DNA of 64,000 bases from Marvinbryantia sp. (GTDB lineage: Bacteria > Bacillota > Clostridia > Lachnospirales > Lachnospiraceae), in assembly GCA_016297895.1 (NCBI GenBank), contig JAEDFS010000003.1, positions 37,758 to 101,757 on the forward strand, given 5' to 3'. The position numbers and the translations under genes were made by a program. The notes under the pieces are model-generated. The model saw only the letters and a program-made list of their open reading frames with translations. It had not been told where the DNA came from and searched no databases. Of the stretch, positions 1-8,296 are shown piece by piece. The number at the start of each line of letters is the position of its first letter. Positions within the stretch are counted from its first letter, which is position 1.

Positions 1-669
1 AGCCGGTATAAAGTCTATATCATCAGTGACGGGGAAAAAATGACAGCGCAGGCTCAGAATGCGCTCTTAAAGACTATCGAGGAGCCGCCTGCCTATGTGG
101 TGGTGCTGATCCTGACGGCGAATGCGTCAGCGCTGCTGCCTACGATTCTGTCCCGTTGTGTGAGACTGGATATGAAGCCGATCTCCGATGAGCAGGTGCG
201 GAATTATCTGATGGAGCATGTGCAGATCCCGGATTATCAGGCGGATATCTGCGTGGCCTTTGCGCAGGGAAATATCGGAAAAGCCATTCAGCTGGCGTCT
301 TCGGACCGCTTCAGTGAGATCAGATCCTCGGCGGTGCATCTGGTGACCCATGTGAAGGAAATGGATCTGTCGGAGATCAGCAATGCAGTCAAGGCGGTGA
401 CAGAGTTTAAGCTGGATATCCGGGATTATCTGGATATTCTGGCGGTATGGTATCGGGATGTGCTGTATTTTAAAGCAACAAATGATGCGGACGGAATCGT
501 GTTCAGGGAGAATTTAAGGGCGATCCAGCAGCAGACGAGACGCAGCTCTTATGAAGGTCTGGAGTCTATTCTGGAGGGAATCAAAAAAGCGAAGACCCGT
601 CTGAGTGCCAATGTAAATTTTGAACTGACTATGGAATTGCTGTTCCTGTTAATAAAGGAGAATCAATAA
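1..669 (+). CDS. holB: DNA polymerase III subunit delta' (5'-truncated by window edge)
   Basis: Clamp-loader subunit that helps load the beta sliding clamp on DNA. The reading frame is open from base 1, so the gene starts upstream of the window. The first visible residues, SRYKVYIISDGEKM followed by QAQNALLKTIEEPP, are the conserved AAA+ segment of delta'/tau subunits just after Walker B, and the SRC motif (TILSRC) follows shortly after. The remaining ~200 residues are the helical lid and collar domains. The stop codon abuts the ATG of ricT, so the two are co-transcribed. The neighbour order holB-ricT-trmN6-rsmI is the common Firmicutes arrangement, which supports holB over dnaX. Confidence 0.93.
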   Translation, partial: SRYKVYIISDGEKMTAQAQNALLKTIEEPPAYVVVLILTANASALLPTILSRCVRLDMKPISDEQVRNYLMEHVQIPDYQADICVAFAQGNIGKAIQLASSDRFSEIRSSAVHLVTHVKEMDLSEISNAVKAVTEFKLDIRDYLDILAVWYRDVLYFKATNDADGIVFRENLRAIQQQTRRSSYEGLESILEGIKKAKTRLSANVNFELTMELLFLLIKENQ

Positions 670-1617
670 ATGACAAAAATAATCGGAGTCAGATTTCAGA
701 CTGCCGGAAAAGTGTATTATTTTGATCCGAAGAATCTGGAGATCAAAAGGGGCGATCATGTGATCGTGGAAACGGCTCGGGGAATGGAATACGGACATGT
801 AGTAATGGGAAGCCGGGAAGTGGAGAATGAAAATGTGGTGCAGCCGTTAAAACCGGTGATTCGGATCGCTACGGCAGAGGATGACGAAAGAGAGCGCCGC
901 AACAGGATTAAAGAAAAGGAAGCTTTTGCGATCTGCCAGGAAAAGGTGAAGAAGCATAATCTGGAAATGAAGCTGATCGGTGCGGAGTATACCTTTGATA
1001 ACAATAAGATATTGTTTTATTTTACCGCAGACGGAAGAATTGACTTCCGGGAGCTGGTCAAGGATCTTGCTGTGATCTTTAAGACCAGGATCGAGCTGCG
1101 TCAGATCGGAGTCCGGGATGAGACAAAAATGCTGGGAGGAATCGGCATCTGCGGAAGACCTCTTTGCTGTCATTCCTATCTGTCTGATTTTCAGCCGGTA
1201 TCCATTAAGATGGCCAAGGAGCAGAATCTGTCTCTGAACCCGGCGAAGATTTCCGGCGTATGCGGAAGACTGATGTGCTGTCTTAAAAATGAAGAGGAGA
1301 CTTATGAATACCTCAACAGCCGTCTGCCCGGAATCGGTGATTATGTGACTACGTCGGATGGATTAAAAGGAGAGGTGCAGAGTGTGAATGTACTGCGCCA
1401 GACCGTGAAGGTGATCCTGGATCTGGAGGATGAAAAGGAGCTTCGGGAGTATCCGGTGGAGGAACTGAAGTTTAAGCCGCGAAGAAAAAAGACCAAGGAA
1501 AAAGACCGCGACAGCAAAGAAAATAAGGAACTTCTGGAGCTGGAAGAAAAAGAAGAAAAAGAGAAGAGAGAAAAGCGCGAGAAAAAGGAAGGAAAGTCAA
1601 AACACCATGGACATTGA
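670..1617 (+). CDS. ricT: RicT/YaaT family protein (PSP1 domain)
   Basis: Cytosolic PSP1-domain protein. In Bacillus subtilis RicT (YaaT) works with RicA and RicF in an Fe-S-bearing complex that affects RNase Y processing, sporulation, competence and biofilm. The PSP1 core covers roughly residues 60-270 and contains the paired cysteine motifs GRPLCC and GRLMCC plus ICGR and VCGR; these cysteines are the ones expected to hold the cluster. The last ~45 residues are an extremely Lys/Glu-rich charged tail, probably disordered. The ATG directly follows the holB stop, with a GGAG site inside holB. The 3' end overlaps trmN6 by 11 bases. Confidence 0.92.
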   Translation: MTKIIGVRFQTAGKVYYFDPKNLEIKRGDHVIVETARGMEYGHVVMGSREVENENVVQPLKPVIRIATAEDDERERRNRIKEKEAFAICQEKVKKHNLEMKLIGAEYTFDNNKILFYFTADGRIDFRELVKDLAVIFKTRIELRQIGVRDETKMLGGIGICGRPLCCHSYLSDFQPVSIKMAKEQNLSLNPAKISGVCGRLMCCLKNEEETYEYLNSRLPGIGDYVTTSDGLKGEVQSVNVLRQTVKVILDLEDEKELREYPVEELKFKPRRKKTKEKDRDSKENKELLELEEKEEKEKREKREKKEGKSKHHGH

Positions 1618-2344
1618 ACTGCGTCCGGGAGAACGAATCGATGATCTGCAGAGATGCGGTTACGGAATTATCCAGAATAAGGACGGATTCTGCTTTGGTA
1701 TGGATGCGGTGCTTCTTTCCGGCTTTGCCAGAGTAAAGCCCGGGGAGAAGGTTCTGGATCTGGGAACCGGAACCGGGATCATTCCGATCCTGCTGGAGGC
1801 AAAGACCGAGGGGCGCCATTTCACCGGACTGGAGATCCAGAAGGTCAGTGCGGATATGGCCAGGCGCAGTGTAAAGCTTAACGACCTTACGGAGAAAATA
1901 TCCATTGCAGAGGGAGATATTAAGGAGGCTGTATCCATATTCGGGAGAGCCTCTTTTGATGTGGTGACGTCCAATCCGCCTTATATGACAGGAAATCATG
2001 GTCTGACAAATCCGGAGCTTCCCAAGGCCATTGCACGCCATGAGGTGCTGTGCACCCTGGAAGATGTAGTGGGACAGGCAGCGGCGCTTTTGAAAGAAAA
2101 CGGACGTTTTTATATGGTGCACCGGCCCTTTCGGCTGGCGGAGATCATGAATGTGATGAGCCGTTATCATCTGGAACCAAAACGGATGAGACTGGTGTAT
2201 CCTTTTATAGACCGGGAACCCAACATGGTCCTTCTGGAAGGGCTGAAAGGGGGCAGATCACGGATCACCGTGGAAAAGCCTCTGATCGTGTACCGGGAAC
2301 CGGGCGTGTATACAGATGAAATTTACGATATTTACGGTTATTAA
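1607..2344 (+). CDS. trmN6: tRNA1(Val) (adenine(37)-N6)-methyltransferase
   Basis: Class I SAM-dependent methyltransferase of the TrmN6/YabB family, which N6-methylates A37 of tRNA1(Val). Visible motifs are the SAM-binding VLDLGTGTGIIP (about residues 47-58) and the N6-adenine catalytic motif SNPPYM (about 122-127). At 245 residues it has the usual family length. It overlaps ricT by 11 bases and precedes rsmI by 20, so it belongs to the same operon. The family also has members of unproven substrate, so the exact tRNA position is inferred from family and gene order (yabB lies beside yabC/rsmI in Bacillus). Confidence 0.88.
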   Translation: MDIELRPGERIDDLQRCGYGIIQNKDGFCFGMDAVLLSGFARVKPGEKVLDLGTGTGIIPILLEAKTEGRHFTGLEIQKVSADMARRSVKLNDLTEKISIAEGDIKEAVSIFGRASFDVVTSNPPYMTGNHGLTNPELPKAIARHEVLCTLEDVVGQAAALLKENGRFYMVHRPFRLAEIMNVMSRYHLEPKRMRLVYPFIDREPNMVLLEGLKGGRSRITVEKPLIVYREPGVYTDEIYDIYGY

Positions 2345-2364
2345 GGGGAAAGGAGGAGCATGTT

Positions 2365-4089
2365 ATGCAGGGAAAGCTTTATCTGTGCGCAACACCCATC
2401 GGGAATCTGGAAGATATGACTCTGCGTGTACTCCGGACTCTGAAAGAGGTGGATCTGATCGCTGCGGAGGATACCAGGAACAGTATCAAACTCCTGAATC
2501 ATTTTGAGATCAGGACACCCATGACCAGCTATCATGAATATAATAAGATCGAGAAGGCATATACCCTGATCGAGCAGATGAAAAACGGGAAAAATGTGGC
2601 TTTGATCACGGATGCAGGGACACCCGGCATCTCTGATCCGGGAGAGGATCTGGTGCGGCTGTGTTATGAGGAAGGGATAGAAGTGACATCCCTGCCCGGA
2701 GCCTGTGCCTGTGTAACGGCATTGACTCTTTCCGGACTTCCCACAAGGCGGTTTTGCTTTGAGGCATTTCTGCCTGCGGATAAAAAGGAGAGGCAGGCGA
2801 TCCTGGAAGAACTGGCATCAGAGACCAGGACCATCATTTTGTATGAAGCGCCCCATCGTCTGGTACGGACGCTGGAGGAGCTGCATCAGAAGCTTGGCAA
2901 TCGGCGGGCGACGATCTGCCGGGAACTGACCAAGAAGCATGAGACGGCGTTTACCACGACCCTGGAAGAGGCCGGCGAGTATTACCGGGCCAATGATCCC
3001 AAAGGAGAATGTGTGATCGTGCTGGAGGGAAAAAGCAGGGAAGAGGCGATCCGGGAGGAACGCAGGCAGTGGGAAACGCTGACGGTGGAAGAACATATGG
3101 AGCACTATCTGTCTGAGGGTATGGAGAAAAAAGAGGCCATGAAGCAGGTGGCAAAGGACCGGGGAGTGCCTAAAAGAGTGATCTATCAGGCACTTCTTGG
3201 AGTGATGCTTCTGCTGATGCTGGTATTCGGCACGGGATGCGGACAGAAAGAGACGGCCGGCACAGAACAGATCGGCGTTGCGCAGGTGCTGGTTCCGGAG
3301 GCTCCGGGAGAAGAAGTCCTGACGGCAGAAGGGGTGTCTGTGGATATTTCCAACTGTTCTCAGGGATATGTGGTCACATCTTATACCGGAGATGCAGCGA
3401 AGATCAATGTACAGATCACCGGACCGGATACGGTGGTATATAAATATTTTGTGGAACAGGCGGATCCGCAGGCGGTATTTCCGCTTACGGGAGGAGACGG
3501 CCTGTATCTCCTGGATGTGTACGAGAACATTCAGGGAGATCAATATGCAGCTCTCATGAACAATTCTTTTGAAGTCAAAATGGAAAATGAGTATCTTCCG
3601 TTTTTATATCCAAATCAGTATGTAAATTTTAATAAGGACAGCGAGGCGGTAAAGAAGGCGGAAGAACTGGCAGAAGGTCAGGATACGGAACTGGATGTGC
3701 TGCAGGCTGTCTATTATTATGTGACGGAACATATCACTTACGATTATGAAAAAGCGGAAAACGTTGCGGTGGGGTATCTGCCGGACATCGATGAGACCCT
3801 GGAGACGGGAAAAGGGATCTGTTTTGATTATGCGGCTTTGATGGCGGCTATGCTGCGGTGTCGGGGAATTCCGGCCAGGCTGGATATCGGCTACACCAAT
3901 GAGGGAGTTTATCATGCCTGGATCAGTGTCTATCTGAAGGATCAGGGCTGGGTGGACCATATCATAGAATTTGACGGGAAGTCGTGGAAGCTGATGGATC
4001 CGACGATGACGGCAGCGGCGGACAGCAGTGCAGAGAAGAAACAGATCATGAAGGACAGCAGCAAATATATTGTAAAGTATATCCGGTAA
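2365..4089 (+). CDS. rsmI: RsmI 16S rRNA C1402 methyltransferase fused in frame to an exported transglutaminase-like domain
   Basis: One uninterrupted 574-residue frame. Residues 1 to ~278 are a complete RsmI (tetrapyrrole-methylase fold; KLYLCATPIGNLEDMTLR start, AAEDTRNS, TDAGTPGISDPG), the enzyme that 2'-O-methylates C1402 of 16S rRNA. Instead of a stop, the frame continues through a short hydrophobic stretch (about 277-291) ending GTGCG, resembling a lipoprotein signal with Cys292, and then a ~280-residue transglutaminase-like domain. Its likely triad is Cys486 (GICFDYA), His517 (YHAW) and Asp545 (LMDP). In-frame ATGs at 3205 and 3217 could start a separate lipoprotein, but neither has a well-spaced ribosome site: a GGAG at 3199-3202 is too close to one and too far from the other. 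AGGAGG precedes the 2365 start by 8 bases. This is either a true fusion or a lost rsmI stop. Confidence 0.85.
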   Translation: MQGKLYLCATPIGNLEDMTLRVLRTLKEVDLIAAEDTRNSIKLLNHFEIRTPMTSYHEYNKIEKAYTLIEQMKNGKNVALITDAGTPGISDPGEDLVRLCYEEGIEVTSLPGACACVTALTLSGLPTRRFCFEAFLPADKKERQAILEELASETRTIILYEAPHRLVRTLEELHQKLGNRRATICRELTKKHETAFTTTLEEAGEYYRANDPKGECVIVLEGKSREEAIREERRQWETLTVEEHMEHYLSEGMEKKEAMKQVAKDRGVPKRVIYQALLGVMLLLMLVFGTGCGQKETAGTEQIGVAQVLVPEAPGEEVLTAEGVSVDISNCSQGYVVTSYTGDAAKINVQITGPDTVVYKYFVEQADPQAVFPLTGGDGLYLLDVYENIQGDQYAALMNNSFEVKMENEYLPFLYPNQYVNFNKDSEAVKKAEELAEGQDTELDVLQAVYYYVTEHITYDYEKAENVAVGYLPDIDETLETGKGICFDYAALMAAMLRCRGIPARLDIGYTNEGVYHAWISVYLKDQGWVDHIIEFDGKSWKLMDPTMTAAADSSAEKKQIMKDSSKYIVKYIR

Positions 4090-4120
4090 AGGGCGAGGGC
4101 TTTTGAAAGGGGGCATTTGG

Positions 4121-5158
4121 ATGAAGCGTTTGAATCAGAAAGAACTGGTGACATTCTGCAGTCAGCTTGCCATGATCCTTCGGGCGGGGATCTCTTCTCT
4201 GGAAGGGATCGCGATCATGAAGGAGGATATGGAGCAGGGAGAGGGAAAACAGATCCTGGAGACGCTCTGTGAGAAGATGGAGATGACGGGAATTCTTCAT
4301 ATGGCAATGCGGGAGGCGGAAGTATTTCCGGAATATGTGTGTAATATGACGGAGATCGGAGAGACCTCCGGCCGGCTGGATGAGGTCATGGAAGGACTGG
4401 CAGATTACTATGACCGGGAAGATCGTCTGTCGGAGGCCCTTAAAAATGCACTGACCTATCCGATGCTGATGGTGGGACTGATGGCAGTGATCATTGTGAT
4501 CCTGATGACGAAGGTGATGCCGGTATTCCAGAGTGTGTTCGAACAGCTGGGAGGGGGACTTACAGGGATTTCCGCAGGCATTATGAATCTGGGCATGCTG
4601 ATGAGTCGTTATAGCTGGGTGCTGGCAGTTCTGCTTGTTCCGGTACTGGCGGGAGCAGGATATCTGGTCTTTTCCCAAAAGGGCAGAGACGGGCTGCGCA
4701 GATATATGGAGCGGTCCGGAATATTTAGAAAAACAGCAGAAAAGATGGCCTGTGCGAAAGCTGCCCAGGGAATGAATCTGTGCATCCGAAGCGGCCTGGA
4801 TATCGATCAGAGCCTGGAGATGGCAGAACGGTTAGCAGATCATGAAAAGGTGAAAGCAAAAATGGCAGAGTGCCGGAAACGGATGGCAGAGGGGGAGACC
4901 TTTGATCATGCACTGGAGGAAAGCCATCTGTTTTCCGGTGTGTACGGAAAGATGATCTCGATCGGAGTCAGAACCGGATCGGTGGATCAGGTAATGGGAA
5001 AGATTGCCGGCCGGTATGAGGAAGAAGTGACAGAGAGACTGCAGAACGTTGTGGCAATGATCGAGCCGACCATGGTGGCAGTTTTGTCCGCCATGGTGGG
5101 GCTGATCCTTTTGTCGGTCATGCTTCCGCTGATGGGTATTATGTCAAATCTGGGGTGA
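4121..5158 (+). CDS. pilC: Type IV pilus / type II secretion inner-membrane platform protein (PilC/GspF family)
   Basis: Polytopic platform protein that couples the cytoplasmic ATPase to pilin assembly. Two GspF repeats are visible, each with an N-terminal cytoplasmic helical bundle. The membrane segments lie around residues 115-137, 158-180 and 315-340 (the last one near AVLSAMVGLILLSVMLPLMG). The family motif for the first repeat is seen in GISSLEGI and TGRLDEVM-like segments. The start at 4121 follows AAAGGGGG with 7-base spacing; a TTG further upstream would place the ribosome site inside the gene. First gene of a six-gene pilus operon, 31 bases after the rsmI fusion. At 345 residues it is slightly shorter than proteobacterial PilC (~400). 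Confidence 0.88.
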   Translation: MKRLNQKELVTFCSQLAMILRAGISSLEGIAIMKEDMEQGEGKQILETLCEKMEMTGILHMAMREAEVFPEYVCNMTEIGETSGRLDEVMEGLADYYDREDRLSEALKNALTYPMLMVGLMAVIIVILMTKVMPVFQSVFEQLGGGLTGISAGIMNLGMLMSRYSWVLAVLLVPVLAGAGYLVFSQKGRDGLRRYMERSGIFRKTAEKMACAKAAQGMNLCIRSGLDIDQSLEMAERLADHEKVKAKMAECRKRMAEGETFDHALEESHLFSGVYGKMISIGVRTGSVDQVMGKIAGRYEEEVTERLQNVVAMIEPTMVAVLSAMVGLILLSVMLPLMGIMSNLG

Positions 5159-5175
5159 GGTGACAGGAGGGACTT

Positions 5176-5508
5176 ATGAATCGGTTTCATCGGGGCAGGC
5201 GCCCGTGGGAAAAACTGAAAAAAGGACTTCAGGCAGCCCTGGCGGTAACCGTGATCGCAGGATTTCTGCTGGGAATCGGCTCGGTGTCGGATCAGGCTGA
5301 TCTGCAGCAGAAAAAGAGCCTGGAAAGCGCTTTGTGGAAGAGTGTGGTGCAGTGTTATGCCATGGAAGGCAGATATCCGGAAAGCCTTGCCTATATAGAA
5401 GATCATTATGGTCTTCTGTATGACAGGGAGCGGTTTTTTGTGGACTATGAAGTGCTGGGATCCAATATCATGCCGGACATCACTGTGATCGATCGTCAGG
5501 AGGGATAG
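5176..5508 (+). CDS. Small exported pilus-operon protein (pilin-like, function unknown)
   Basis: 110-residue protein with a very basic N-terminus (RFHRGRRPWEKLKK), one hydrophobic helix at about 20-38 and a compact extracytoplasmic part rich in Tyr and acidic residues (GRYPESLAYIEDHYGL, SNIMPD). That layout resembles a minor pilin without a recognisable prepilin peptidase site. It lies 17 bases after pilC and 3 before the next gene, with an AGGAGG-like site, so it is surely translated with the pilus operon. I do not recognise a named family with certainty; similar small proteins sit at this place in other Lachnospiraceae pilus operons, to my memory. Confidence 0.75.
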   Translation: MNRFHRGRRPWEKLKKGLQAALAVTVIAGFLLGIGSVSDQADLQQKKSLESALWKSVVQCYAMEGRYPESLAYIEDHYGLLYDRERFFVDYEVLGSNIMPDITVIDRQEG

Positions 5509-5511
5509 CGG

Positions 5512-6009
5512 ATGAGAGAACGAAAACAACAACCTGGGCATTCGGCAGACTTTCTGTTCACACTGCTCACCTTTCTCATCTATGCCGTGGCAATGATCCT
5601 TCTGGTGGGAATGGGGACTCTGGTCTATCGGAACGTGACACAGCGGATGGAGGAGCATACTGTTATGCGGACGGTACAGGCTTATATTACGGAAAAGATC
5701 CGTCAGAATGACGGGGTGGGCCGGGTTTCTGTGGAGGAAATGGATGGCAAAACAGTGCTTGTCCTGGAACAGACGGTAGAAAATACAGAGTATGTGACCT
5801 GTATTTATGAGGACGAAGGCTGGCTGAAGGAGCTGTTTACGAAAAAAGACGGGGAGTATTCTCTGTCCGGGGGAACAGAAATTCTGGAAGTCCGGAAGTT
5901 TTCGGCCAAAGAGATGAACGGGGAAAGCTTTTGGTTTCAGTTTACAGACGGAACGGGTATTCAGAGAGAGTTTGTCGTGTATTTAGACAGCGTGGCGCAG
6001 GAGGAGTGA
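5512..6009 (+). CDS. DUF4860-like membrane-anchored pilus-operon protein
   Basis: 165 residues with one N-terminal membrane helix (about 13-37, FLFTLLTFLIYAVAMILLVG) and an extracytoplasmic beta-rich domain. The arrangement is that of a pseudopilin, but the Gly/Phe/Glu+5 cleavage motif is not seen. The sequence looks like the DUF4860 family of Clostridia, a call made from memory and not checked. It sits between a small exported protein (3 bases before) and a pilin (4 bases after), so its role is probably in pilus assembly or as a minor subunit. Confidence 0.7.
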   Translation: MRERKQQPGHSADFLFTLLTFLIYAVAMILLVGMGTLVYRNVTQRMEEHTVMRTVQAYITEKIRQNDGVGRVSVEEMDGKTVLVLEQTVENTEYVTCIYEDEGWLKELFTKKDGEYSLSGGTEILEVRKFSAKEMNGESFWFQFTDGTGIQREFVVYLDSVAQEE

Positions 6010-6013
6010 CGGC

Positions 6014-6484
6014 ATGAAAAGAAAAAATGTGTCCGGATCCGGACTGTTTCTATTGGAAATGATGCTGTCGATTCTGTTCTTTTCTATTTCCGCTGCAGTG
6101 TGCGTGCAGGTCTATGCAAAGGCACATTTGCGAAGCCGGGAGGCGAAGGATCTGAATCTGGCGGTGACCTGCGTCTCCTCTGCGGCAGAAGTGCTGCTTC
6201 ATGAGGGTGCGGAAGGACTTCGGGAACAGTTTCCGGATCTCATAGAAGAAGAAAACGGGACACTCTGTATGTTTTATGATGAAGACTGGCTGCCGTTGGG
6301 AACAGAAGAGGCTTATGTCCGGGTGTCTGTTTCCGTAAGGGAACAGGAGGAGATGCTTTATGGAGAACTTCAGGCAAGCCGGATGGACGGCACGGAGATC
6401 TACAGCCTGGATGTAAGAACGTATCTTCCGGTGATGATGGAGAAATCTTTGGATGCCCCGGAAGAAAAAGGAGGACAGACATGA
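6014..6484 (+). CDS. Type IV prepilin-like protein (minor pilin)
   Basis: 156-residue prepilin. The short leader MKRKNVSGSG ends in Gly10; cleavage would give LFLLEMMLS with Glu at mature position +5, the hallmark needed for N-methylation and pilus assembly. The hydrophobic helix spans about 11-33 and is followed by an amphipathic region (SREAKDLNLAV) and a small globular head. No paired cysteines are present. The 3' end overlaps the next gene by 4 bases (ATGA), so translation is coupled. The position among other small subunits suggests a minor pilin; no abundant major pilin gene is visible in the window. Confidence 0.8.
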   Translation: MKRKNVSGSGLFLLEMMLSILFFSISAAVCVQVYAKAHLRSREAKDLNLAVTCVSSAAEVLLHEGAEGLREQFPDLIEEENGTLCMFYDEDWLPLGTEEAYVRVSVSVREQEEMLYGELQASRMDGTEIYSLDVRTYLPVMMEKSLDAPEEKGGQT

Positions 6485-6885
6485 GACGAAAAGAACAGCC
6501 CGTGATCGGGACAGGGGCTTCCTCTGTGCTGATGATATTTGTGGTGCTCTGTCTGGTGGTGTTTGCGGTGCTTTCTCTTTCCGGCGCAGATGCGGATCTC
6601 AGGTTCAGCCGTCAGTTCGCAGAGAGGACGACTGCCTTCTATCAGGCGGAAAACAGGGCCAATGACCGTATAAAGGAGATTGACGGAAACTTGCAGGAAT
6701 CCTATAATAACAGGGAAGAACTCTCTTTTTCGGAGACGATAGATGAGACAGGACGACTGGATGTGATCCTACAGGTGCAGGATTCTGAGAATGGACAGGG
6801 ACTCCGCCTGCAGATCGTGAAATGGCAGTCGGTGTCGGAGGGAGAGTGGAATCCGGACAGGACACTTCCGGTTATGAAGAGATAA
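6481..6885 (+). CDS. PilX-like minor pilus protein (putative)
   Basis: 134 residues: a short basic leader (MRRKEQPVIGTGASS), a hydrophobic helix at about 16-36 and a charged extracytoplasmic helix/head (RQFAERTTAFYQAENRANDRIKEID). The layout, especially AFYQAENRANDRI, is reminiscent of PilX-type N-terminal pilin helices (Ala-rich with YQAEA). There is no clear Glu+5. Translation is coupled to the preceding pilin by an ATGA overlap, and pilT follows after 21 bases. Function is inferred only from this context. Confidence 0.7.
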   Translation: MRRKEQPVIGTGASSVLMIFVVLCLVVFAVLSLSGADADLRFSRQFAERTTAFYQAENRANDRIKEIDGNLQESYNNREELSFSETIDETGRLDVILQVQDSENGQGLRLQIVKWQSVSEGEWNPDRTLPVMKR

Positions 6886-6906
6886 AGGGTTCCGTTGGAG
6901 GTTACT

Positions 6907-7977
6907 ATGGACGAAATGAACATTCAGGCAGAGGAGCTTCTCAGGCGTGCGGCACAAAAGAAAGCATCGGATATTTTTATTGTGGCGGGCCGTCAGATCA
7001 CCTGCAAGATAAACGGAGAAATGACCGTTCTGGACGAAAAGATCCTCATGCCGGAGCAGACAGAGAAAATGGTAAGGGATATTTATGGCCTGGCGGATGG
7101 AAGAGATATGGAGCCGTTTCGGAAAAGCGGGGACGATGATTTTTCATTTTCTATTCCGGGTGTTTCCAGATTTCGTGTCAGTACCTATAAACAGCGCAGT
7201 TCCATGGCGGCTGTGATCCGGATCATTGCTTTTGAACTTCCCGATCCGCAGGCTCTTGGAATCCCGACAGGCATTCTTGAGATGGGGAATTTTAACCGGG
7301 GACTGGTTCTGGTTACGGGACCGGCGGGAAGCGGAAAATCTACCACGCTTGCCTGTATTATCGATTATATTAATGAACATAAGAACAATCATATCATTAC
7401 GCTGGAGGATCCCCTGGAATTCCTGCACAGACATAAGAAGAGCATTGTCAGTCAGAGGGAGGTCAGCACGGACACCAGGAGTTACATTGCAGCACTTCGG
7501 GCAGCACTTCGGCAGAGCCCGGATGTCATTCTCCTTGGGGAAATGCGTGATTATGAAACCATCAATACGGTCATGACGGCGGCAGAGACGGGGCATCTGA
7601 TCTTTTCCACACTGCATACCACCGGGGCATCGAATACGGTGGACCGGATCATCGATGTGTTTCCGGCCAATCAACAGAGGCAGATTACCGTACAGCTTTC
7701 GTCGGTTCTGCAGGCGGTCGTTTCCCAGCAGCTGGTGCCGGATGTGAACGGAGAACTGATTCCGGTATTTGAGATCATGCATATGACTCCGGCGGTGCGG
7801 AATATGATACGGGAAAACAAGGTCCATCAGATCGACGGTCTGATCTATTCCTCTGCCAATGCGCAGATGATCTCTATGGATTCCAGCCTTTTAAAACTGC
7901 ATAAAGAGGGAAAGATCACACGTGATACGGCGCTTGCTTACGCCGCCAATCCGGAAATGCTTTCCAGAAAACTGTAA
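6907..7977 (+). CDS. pilT: Type IV pilus retraction ATPase PilT
   Basis: Hexameric cytoplasmic ATPase that powers pilus retraction. Visible parts: an N-terminal PAS-like PilT domain (KASDIFIVAGRQITCKING), Walker A GPAGSGKST at about 138-146, the Asp box TLEDPLEF, Walker B VILLGEMRD and the His box near HLIFSTLHT. The length of 356 residues matches PilT and not the longer PilB/GspE, since no T2SSE N-domain is present. The ATG at 6907 is preceded by GGAGG at 5 bases; a TTG at 6895 would overlap that site. Last gene of the pilus operon. No PilB, PilD or PilM is in the window. Confidence 0.9.
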   Translation: MDEMNIQAEELLRRAAQKKASDIFIVAGRQITCKINGEMTVLDEKILMPEQTEKMVRDIYGLADGRDMEPFRKSGDDDFSFSIPGVSRFRVSTYKQRSSMAAVIRIIAFELPDPQALGIPTGILEMGNFNRGLVLVTGPAGSGKSTTLACIIDYINEHKNNHIITLEDPLEFLHRHKKSIVSQREVSTDTRSYIAALRAALRQSPDVILLGEMRDYETINTVMTAAETGHLIFSTLHTTGASNTVDRIIDVFPANQQRQITVQLSSVLQAVVSQQLVPDVNGELIPVFEIMHMTPAVRNMIRENKVHQIDGLIYSSANAQMISMDSSLLKLHKEGKITRDTALAYAANPEMLSRKL

Positions 7978-7986
7978 AAAATATTA

Positions 7987-8015
7987 TTGACAAAGCAAAA
8001 AGAAAGGCATATAAT
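7987..8015 (+). promoter_or_regulatory. Housekeeping sigma-A promoter for the riboswitch-metalloprotease unit
   Basis: A consensus -35 TTGACA (7987-7992), a 17-base spacer and a consensus -10 TATAAT (8010-8015). It lies 10 bases after the pilT stop and upstream of the c-di-GMP riboswitch, so transcription is initiated separately from the pilus operon. Confidence 0.88.
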
Positions 8016-8051
8016 GAGGATAAGTAAAAAGGTTGTTTTTTTATTAATCAT

Positions 8052-8142
8052 TAAATGATGATCATAGCAAACTTATCGAAAGATAAGGACGCAAAGCCAA
8101 GGGTCTACGGTTTTATACTATGACAGCCGGTTGCCGCATTTA
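8052..8142 (+). ncRNA. Cyclic di-GMP-I (GEMM-I) riboswitch
   Basis: Matches the GEMM-I architecture. P1 is TAAATG (8052-8057) with CATTTA (8137-8142). The P2 hairpin CTTATC-GAAA-GATAAG carries the GNRA tetraloop. The conserved core GGACGCAAAGCC (8087-8098) comes next, followed by the second arm with the GACAGCCGGTTGCC segment (8122-8135). The element binds c-di-GMP in this family. A terminator hairpin 60 bases downstream provides the expression platform, and the controlled gene is the secreted metalloprotease at 8297. Whether ligand turns the gene on or off cannot be decided by eye. Confidence 0.93.
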
Positions 8143-8201
8143 TAACTCAGACAGAAATTTTATACAGACTACATACAGAGTATTATAGAATGATCGTGCA
8201 G

Positions 8202-8232
8202 CCGTTTATCTCATAGAGATAGACGGTTTTTT
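8202..8232 (+). terminator. Rho-independent terminator in the riboswitch expression platform
   Basis: The stem is CCGTTTATCT / AGATAGACGG (one G-U pair) with a CATAG-type loop, followed by TTTTTT at 8227-8232. It sits between the c-di-GMP aptamer and the metalloprotease, so it is probably the switching terminator and not the end of an upstream transcript. Confidence 0.85.
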
Positions 8233-8296
8233 ATGTTATAGGAAGAGGGACAAGCCTTCCTGTGCTGCCTTGGGGATGAAAGGAGAGGAGAATAAT

